Below are positions 59,060 to 64,000 of a stretch of 64,000 nt of DNA, piece by piece. This stretch comes from Butyrivibrio sp. MC2021 (GTDB lineage Bacteria > Bacillota > Clostridia > Lachnospirales > Lachnospiraceae). Made by a program: the position numbers and the translations under genes. The notes under the pieces are model-generated. The model worked only from the letters and a program-made list of their open reading frames with translations, had not been told where the DNA came from and made no database searches. The stretch lies in assembly GCF_000621605.1 (NCBI RefSeq), contig NZ_JHXX01000001.1, positions 1,178,001 through 1,242,000 of the forward strand, written 5' to 3'. Within the stretch, counting starts at the first letter, position 1. Each line of letters opens with the position of its first letter.

Positions 59060-60103
59060 TTATTCTTTGATCGCCCACCGCATCTTGGTGGATTTACTTC
59101 TCGGATTGATCCGCTGCTCCTCTGCGGAAGGGCGGATAACGTCGGAGGATACATCCCTGTAGACTCCTGCTTTCTTAAGCTCCTTGAAGGACTTCTTCAC
59201 CAGCCTGTCCTCTCCGGAATGGAAGGTGAGGATTGCTGCTCTTCCCCCGGGTTTCAGCACCGTGGGGAGCTTTTCCAGGAAGGAATAAAGAACCTCGAAT
59301 TCGCTGTTTACATCTATTCGAAGGGCCTGGAAAACTCTGGCACAGGACTTCTTTACAGCATCAGCCTTTTCCTCCTTGGGAACCTTCCAGAGGGCATCCT
59401 CTATGGCCTTTCTAAGGGCTGTGGTGGTGTCCATGGGATCTCCCTTTTTCATGAGATTAAAGACCTTGTCTGCGATCTCATTGGCATAGGGCTCATCGGA
59501 GTTTTCAACCATCATGCCGATGAACTCCTCCTTGGTGATATTGTGAAGCCGCTCTGCTGCTGACTCTCCGTGCTCCGGGTCAAGCCTGAGGTCCAGCGGC
59601 CCGTCGATCTTGTAGGAAAAACCGCGGCTCGGGTCATCTATCTGCATGGAGGACACCCCAAGATCCGCCAGGACAAAATCAAACTGTCCCGCTTCCTCTG
59701 CCACCTTATCTATATTGGCAAAGTTAATAAGCCTGAACTTGAAATTGTCCTCTGAATATCCCGCTTTTCTAATTCGCTCCACAGTCTTCCCGGACTCTAT
59801 GGGGTCAATATCAAGACCGTATACACAGCCCTGCCCCTCCAGCTTTTCCAACATCTTGGTGGTATGGCCGCCATATCCCAGCGTACAATCAAGGCCCTGC
59901 TGCCCCGGCTGTATCTCCAGAAAATCCAGTATTTCCTTCACCATAATGGAAATATGCATCCCCGCCGGCGTAGATCCCTTAGATATCACATGAGCCACCG
60001 TCTCAGCATACTTCTCAGGATCCCTCTCCTTATATTTCTCCTCAAACTTCTTCGGATACTTCCCCGAATAATGTACTCTTCTCTTGTGCTGCTTCTCTTC
60101 CAT
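59060..60103 (-). CDS. rsmH: RsmH-family 16S rRNA methyltransferase (probable paralogue)
   Basis: A 347-residue SAM-dependent methyltransferase with the RsmH pattern: LDCTLGYGGHTTKML, VYGLDIDPIES, FVLADLGVSSMQIDDPSRGFSY (in parts), DGPLDLRLD, RVFQALRIDVNSE and ILTFHSGEDRLVKKSF. RsmH methylates N4 of C1402 in 16S rRNA. It differs from the canonical gene by a ~45-residue basic N-terminal extension and by standing alone instead of in the cell-division cluster, so it may be a second copy. Confidence 0.88.
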   Translation of the reverse strand: MEEKQHKRRVHYSGKYPKKFEEKYKERDPEKYAETVAHVISKGSTPAGMHISIMVKEILDFLEIQPGQQGLDCTLGYGGHTTKMLEKLEGQGCVYGLDIDPIESGKTVERIRKAGYSEDNFKFRLINFANIDKVAEEAGQFDFVLADLGVSSMQIDDPSRGFSYKIDGPLDLRLDPEHGESAAERLHNITKEEFIGMMVENSDEPYANEIADKVFNLMKKGDPMDTTTALRKAIEDALWKVPKEEKADAVKKSCARVFQALRIDVNSEFEVLYSFLEKLPTVLKPGGRAAILTFHSGEDRLVKKSFKELKKAGVYRDVSSDVIRPSAEEQRINPRSKSTKMRWAIKE

Positions 60104-60426
60104 CTCTATCTTCCAATCCTAACTATATTCTCATTCATAATACTACATCCCCATAATACCACACTCTAAAGTAACTCTCCTAATCCAAGTCCCCACTCTC
60201 CCCCCGCACAAAGGTCTACGATCAGATTACAAAGCACCCTTCCTTAAACATGTAAAGTATATTTAACCATAGAACAGGGTGATCTGCCCGGAAATCTCAT
60301 CCACAATATCCTTGACATTCTCCTTATCGAAAAAGCAACCGACAATTATACAGGTACATTTTAACTTTTTTTCGATAAGAAAAATGCATATTTATGCTTG
60401 TTTAAGAAAAGTTTAAGAAGGTTTAA
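60104..60426. other. Intergenic stretch without a clear gene
   Basis: This 323-bp gap between the rsmH-like gene and the ABC operon holds an inverted repeat CTTATCGAAAAAG/CTTTTTTTCGATAAG (60323-60335 and 60365-60379, 29-base spacer). A short minus-strand frame ends at about 60255-60325 with the peptide-like tail DKENVKDIVDEIS, without a start codon, perhaps the remnant of a lost gene. Nothing else is seen. Confidence 0.4.
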
Positions 60427-61179
60427 TTATTTGATAAGTCCAGACAGGAACTGCTTTGTACGCTCCTGCTCCGGATTGTTTATAAGTTCGAAAGCGGGGC
60501 CCTGTTCCAGGACAACTCCGTCGTCCATAAAGATAGCCTTATCCGCCACATCTCTGGCAAAGGCCATCTCGTGGGTTACGATTATCATTGTAGTCTTTTT
60601 GTCTGCCAGCTGTTTGATGACCTTAAGAACCTCTCCTGTAAGCTCCGGGTCCAGGGCTGAAGTGGGCTCATCAAAGCACAGGATATCCGGCTTAAGAGCC
60701 AGAGCCCTTGCTATGGCAACTCTCTGTTGCTGACCTCCCGACAGCTGATGTGGATAATTATACATTCGGTCAGAAAGTCCCATCTGATCCAGGAGCCTTT
60801 TGCCATTCTCAATAATATCCGACTTGCCGCTTCCCTCTGCCGCAAGGAGCGGTGCAAGGGTGACATTCTCAAGAGCTGTGTACTGGGGAAAAAGATTGAA
60901 CTGCTGGAAAACCAGGCCGAAGTGAAGGCGCATTTTCCTTTTTTCCTTCTCATTGGTGACAGGGTGCTGTCCATCAAAAAGCTTCTGGCCACGAACCGTT
61001 ATGGTTCCCTCATCCGCAGTCTCAAGAAAGTTAAGACAGCGAAGGAGGGTGGTCTTGCCACTTCCGGAGGATCCTATGATGGAGATGGTCTCCCCCTCTT
61101 CCATGTCAAAGCTTATTCCCTTTAAAACCTGTGTATTTTCAAATTTCTTTTTTATATTTCTAACTTCCAATATCGGCAT
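60427..61179 (-). CDS. Amino-acid ABC transporter ATP-binding protein
   Basis: A 250-residue ABC ATPase of the polar amino-acid (GlnQ-like) group: Walker A IIGSSGSGKTTLLRC (~33-47), signature LSGGQQQRVAIARAL, Walker B PDILCFDEPTSALDPEL, switch His in MIIVTHEMAFARDV. It powers the permease encoded just upstream (10-17 bp). The ATG at 61179 is preferred over a TTG at 61185. Confidence 0.96.
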   Translation of the reverse strand: MPILEVRNIKKKFENTQVLKGISFDMEEGETISIIGSSGSGKTTLLRCLNFLETADEGTITVRGQKLFDGQHPVTNEKEKRKMRLHFGLVFQQFNLFPQYTALENVTLAPLLAAEGSGKSDIIENGKRLLDQMGLSDRMYNYPHQLSGGQQQRVAIARALALKPDILCFDEPTSALDPELTGEVLKVIKQLADKKTTMIIVTHEMAFARDVADKAIFMDDGVVLEQGPAFELINNPEQERTKQFLSGLIK

Positions 61180-61195
61180 GATCAATAACCGTCCC

Positions 61196-61852
61196 TTATC
61201 TGAAATAGCTGAGCTTCTTCTCTATATATCCAAAGAGGAGAGTCAACAGTCCGCTGAATAAAAGATAAAATGCTCCTGTGTAAAACAGCGGCCAGATGAT
61301 TCCACTGCTCTTGATGAAGGCCTGGCCGTTCCAGATGATCTCGTAAACAGCGATAACTCTGGCCAGTGATGTGTCTTTTACCAGGGTGATGACCTCGTTG
61401 GAGATGGGCGGAACAATGCGCTTGATGACCTGAAGCAGAATGACATTCTTAAATATCTGCTTCTTGGTCATGCCAAGAACCTGTCCTGCCTCATACTGAC
61501 CCACAGGAATGGACTGGATACCACCTCTGTAGATCTCGGAAAAGTAGCAGGCATAATTGAAAACAAAGGCGATCAGCGCCGCCATAAACCTGCCGCCGGT
61601 GTTACTGCCCCAGATATTCACTCCAAGGAAAATACCGGGGCCATAATATATCACCAGAAGCTGGAGCATCAGAGGAGTTCCCCTGACAACCCAGATAATG
61701 AATCTTACAGGATATTTGATTACTCTGAGCCTGCTCATGGAGCCAAAGCATATGATAAGTCCCAGGGGCAGGGAAAAGACCAGCGTAAGTATGAATAATT
61801 TAATTGTGCCAAGGAATCCCTCAAGAAGGGATAAGGTTACGGTCCAAAACAT
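61196..61852 (-). CDS. Amino-acid ABC transporter permease
   Basis: A 218-residue permease (His/Glu/Gln/Arg/opine family) with about five membrane helices: GFLGTIKLFILTLVFSLPLG at the start and the ATPase-contact loop EIYRGGIQSIPVGQYEAGQVLGM (in parts, ~112-134), then SNEVITLVKDTSLARVIA. As one permease gene is present, it probably works as a homodimer with the ATPase. Confidence 0.95.
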   Translation of the reverse strand: MFWTVTLSLLEGFLGTIKLFILTLVFSLPLGLIICFGSMSRLRVIKYPVRFIIWVVRGTPLMLQLLVIYYGPGIFLGVNIWGSNTGGRFMAALIAFVFNYACYFSEIYRGGIQSIPVGQYEAGQVLGMTKKQIFKNVILLQVIKRIVPPISNEVITLVKDTSLARVIAVYEIIWNGQAFIKSSGIIWPLFYTGAFYLLFSGLLTLLFGYIEKKLSYFR

Positions 61853-61868
61853 CTGCTTATTCTGCTCC

Positions 61869-62660
61869 TTACTGTGCTACCAGTGCGTCCTGAACGCCAT
61901 AGGTCTGTGCGATGGACTGCATGGAACCGTCTGCATAATAAGCCTTGAGCTGATCGTTGATATAAGCTGCAAGATCAGAACCCTTGCGGCATCCGATACC
62001 ATATTCCTCAGTGGTAAGCTCTACTGTGTGTGTAAGAGTCTCGTAGCTTGTTCCGGGGCCAACCATAGCTCCTGCCATAAGAAGGTCAATGATGCAGGCT
62101 CCTGAAGTTCCTGCCGCAACCTCCATAACCGCGTCAGCCTGGGATGTTAGTGATGTATGCTCAAAGCCGTTGTCAGCAGCTGCCTGCTCACCGGCTGAAC
62201 CGGCCTCTACAGCAAAGTTAAGTCCTGCAACAGACTCCTTGGTCTGATAGCTGTCTGCATCCGCAGCGGGAACTACTACAACCTGTGCGTTGTTAAGATA
62301 TGGGTTGGTGCACTCCATGGCGCTCTTAACCTCATTGGTAAGGGTCATGCCGTTCCATACAACGTCGATGGACTTGTTCTCAAGCTCAAGGATCTTGTTG
62401 TCCCAGTCGATCTCCACGAACTTAACCTCAACGTCCAGGGACTCTGCAACCTTTCTGGCCATATCAGCATCAAAGCCGATCCACTCGCCGTTGTCGTCCT
62501 TGTAATCCATGGGAGCAAAATCTGTGATTCCCACGATAAGAGTTCTCTTATCCTTGATATAGGTGACATCGCTTCCGCTCTTGGAATCTGCTGCTCCGCA
62601 GGCTGAAAGCGAAAATACCATGGTCATTGCCATAACAAGAGCAATAAGTTTCTTTTTCAT
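61869..62660 (-). CDS. Amino-acid ABC transporter substrate-binding lipoprotein
   Basis: A 263-residue lipoprotein with lipobox FSLSACGA and a solute-binding domain of family 3: RTLIVGITDFAPMDYKDDNGEWIGFDADMA (in parts), DIDWDNKILELENKSIDVVWNGMTLT-like segment and EVAAGTSGACIIDLLMA. It captures a polar amino acid outside the cell and delivers it to the permease encoded 16 bp downstream. The ATG at 62660 has AGGAGGATTCATT. Confidence 0.95.
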   Translation of the reverse strand: MKKKLIALVMAMTMVFSLSACGAADSKSGSDVTYIKDKRTLIVGITDFAPMDYKDDNGEWIGFDADMARKVAESLDVEVKFVEIDWDNKILELENKSIDVVWNGMTLTNEVKSAMECTNPYLNNAQVVVVPAADADSYQTKESVAGLNFAVEAGSAGEQAAADNGFEHTSLTSQADAVMEVAAGTSGACIIDLLMAGAMVGPGTSYETLTHTVELTTEEYGIGCRKGSDLAAYINDQLKAYYADGSMQSIAQTYGVQDALVAQ

Positions 62661-62740
62661 AATGAATCCTCCTCTATTTAGCATGATAATTTAGTGCTCT
62701 TTTAACACTTTACCATACTACCATACTAAAATCCCTCTGT

Positions 62741-62778
62741 AAACAAAAAGCTGAACTATCATTCAAAAATAGTTCAGC
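62741..62778 (-). terminator. Terminator of the ABC-2 permease operon
   Basis: GCTGAACTAT/ATAGTTCAGC (perfect ten pairs, nine-base loop) is followed by TTTTTGTTT on the minus strand. It lies 38 bp after the last permease gene and just before the amino-acid ABC operon. Confidence 0.9.
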
Positions 62779-62815
62779 CTTTAGTGCTTCTGAATCTCCT
62801 GAAAAAGCTTGGCCA

Positions 62816-63616
62816 TCAGCTGCCGGTGGATCTGTAGTGTCGAAGGGCCAGATGGAAAAAGCAGGTCATCACTGTGAAAACCACTGCTCCTGAAAGGGGC
62901 GTTACAAAGGCGGTCCACAGGGGCCAGCCGTAGAGGGGCTTATCCAGTATCCAGGAGGCGGGAACGTGCATGGTCAGGGCGAAAGGCGCTACCACGGTAA
63001 AAAGTGCCCTGAGGGGCAGGGGGTATACGTCGATGGGGTACTGACATGCGCTTCGTCCACCATAAGTGATGGCATTTACCAGCTCCACGGACTTAACACT
63101 GAATATTGAAAAAATAGCCTCTATCATAAAAAGTCCCAGTATCAGCAGGCAGCTCATGGCTATGGATTCTATCAGTATCAGCACCTTGAAGATATTCCAG
63201 GATATGCCTGAAAGGATGCTGCCCATGATAAGAGCCGCAACGCCTACCGCGATACAGGTTATTCTTCTGGGGTCCGTTCCCCCACAGAAAACCTGGGTCA
63301 GGACGCCTCTTGGTCTTACCAGGAAGGTGTCCAGGCGCCCGGTCCTTACCATGCTGGGAAAATCTCCCGTAATTCCTCTTCCGAAGAACTCCGTCAGATA
63401 AAAGGACACCGCCATAAGTCCAAAGAAAAAGTAGAGATTGCCCCCGGACCAGTGCTTCAGGTTATCAAACCTGTCCACCAGAAGGATCACCACCATCATC
63501 TCCCCGCCCTCCATAACCAGCTGGGCCAGGGTCTGCATGATGAAGGAGCTGGGATACTGCAGATGGCTCCGAAGAAGCATTCCTATTGATTTAACATAAA
63601 GTCGCAGTGTATTCAT
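62816..63616 (-). CDS. ABC-2 family permease
   Basis: A 266-residue membrane protein with six helices, of the ABC-2 permease group often found as pairs (COG3694-like): YPSSFIMQTLAQLVMEGGEM, SFYLTEFFGRGITGDFPSMVRTGRLD (in parts), FLVRPRGVLTQV and CQYPIDVYPLPLRALFT. It would form a heterodimeric exporter with the next upstream permease (10 bp away); the ATPase is presumably beyond the right edge. The substrate is unknown. Confidence 0.9.
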   Translation of the reverse strand: MNTLRLYVKSIGMLLRSHLQYPSSFIMQTLAQLVMEGGEMMVVILLVDRFDNLKHWSGGNLYFFFGLMAVSFYLTEFFGRGITGDFPSMVRTGRLDTFLVRPRGVLTQVFCGGTDPRRITCIAVGVAALIMGSILSGISWNIFKVLILIESIAMSCLLILGLFMIEAIFSIFSVKSVELVNAITYGGRSACQYPIDVYPLPLRALFTVVAPFALTMHVPASWILDKPLYGWPLWTAFVTPLSGAVVFTVMTCFFHLALRHYRSTGS

Positions 63617-63626
63617 ATAGTCTTCC

Positions 63627-64000
63627 TTAACCGCCTTGCACTATCATTCGTTTCTTGTTGGCATTCCACATGCTCATTCCCAGTGCTATCAGCACCACTG
63701 CCCAAAAGCCCTGAAGAGCATAGATTCCAATGGCATCCGAAACCGCAAAGTCTCCGGTATAGAGCCTTATGGGCGCATCCATAAGCTGGGCATAGGGAAA
63801 AAATCTGATGACCTTCTGCCAGCTATCCGGGAAAAGAGTCAGTGGCAAAAGATTTCCTGAAAGGGTCATCATAAGAAGATTAAGAAGGGCCTGCATGCCC
63901 CTTGGATCCAGGGTTTTCATGGTAAATGCCATGGTTATGTTTTCCAGGGCGCAGATGCAGAGAAGTCCCAGGAAAAGAGCAGGAATGGCTGCAAGTAGTC
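63627..64000 (-). CDS. ABC-2 family permease, N-terminus beyond window
   Basis: The C-terminal 123 residues of a second ABC-2 permease: the frame is open to the right edge. Visible are an inner helix (ALLNLLMMTLSGNLLPLTLFP), FPYAQLMDAPIRLYTG and a last helix ending in the basic NANKKRMIVQGG. It pairs with the permease at 62816. Confidence 0.85.
   Translation of the reverse strand, partial: LLAAIPALFLGLLCICALENITMAFTMKTLDPRGMQALLNLLMMTLSGNLLPLTLFPDSWQKVIRFFPYAQLMDAPIRLYTGDFAVSDAIGIYALQGFWAVVLIALGMSMWNANKKRMIVQGG

Noticed and set aside
60255-60370. Possible small minus-strand peptide ending near 60255
   Set aside because: The frame has no ATG/GTG/TTG with a ribosome site and crosses an inverted repeat; at most a remnant, mentioned in the intergenic entry.

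Overview
The window looks like chromosomal DNA of an anaerobic, low-to-mid-GC Firmicute of the family Lachnospiraceae, probably Butyrivibrio/Pseudobutyrivibrio or a close relative. This is inferred from strong AGGAGG ribosome sites, many GTG/TTG starts, DUF4364 and DUF5722 proteins, rubrerythrin, UxuAB hexuronate catabolism, GH31, an FucO-like alcohol dehydrogenase and an AmmeMemoRadiSam locus. Most genes lie on the minus strand. No rRNA, CRISPR array or prophage was seen.

Region by region: 1-2.2 kb is the N-terminal part of a secreted protein built of ~200-residue repeats (it runs off the left edge). A tRNA-Thr(GGT) with its own promoter and terminator follows, then a long imperfect inverted repeat. 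2.7-21.7 kb is mostly housekeeping and carbon metabolism: GH31 glycosidase, YccF, DUF4364, malic enzyme, a membrane-anchored DUF5722 protein, RarA, a TIGR01212 radical SAM protein, a MATE transporter, a chemoreceptor, an FRG protein, an HD hydrolase, and an operon joining a FIST-GGDEF protein to a GH114-like/esterase lipoprotein. 21.7-33 kb is accessory: SfsA, an HTH/HipA-like kinase pair, a DMT transporter, an alpha/beta hydrolase with a cysteine in the nucleophile position, an amidase, a DUF3990 (ADP-ribosyltransferase-like)/XRE pair with a nested operator-promoter, an HTH-AAA-nuclease fusion with palindromic operators, and a rearrangement scar holding fragments of two genes found elsewhere in the window.

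33.2-43.5 kb is an exopolysaccharide/capsule cluster, visibly more AT-rich from 33.2 to about 41.6 kb: Wzx flippase, LicD, four glycosyltransferases, a Wzy-like polymerase, a radical SAM/SPASM enzyme, UDP-glucuronate decarboxylase and the priming sugar-phosphate transferase. 43.5-44.2 kb is an intergenic stretch full of hairpins. An FucO-type dehydrogenase follows, then a complete IS605-type element (TnpA, TnpB, hairpin ends, probable omega-RNA and guide) inserted next to ybaK.

48-64 kb holds rubrerythrin, a DEDDh exonuclease, a proline-rich membrane protein, the uxuB-uxuA operon diverging from an AraC regulator that appears co-transcribed with the AmmeMemoRadiSam genes, a YhfC protease, an SPFH/ribbon-helix-helix pair with a palindromic operator candidate, an RsmH-family methyltransferase, an amino-acid ABC importer, and two ABC-2 permeases (the second cut by the right edge).

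All assignments come from reading the sequence and recalled family knowledge. No database search was run.
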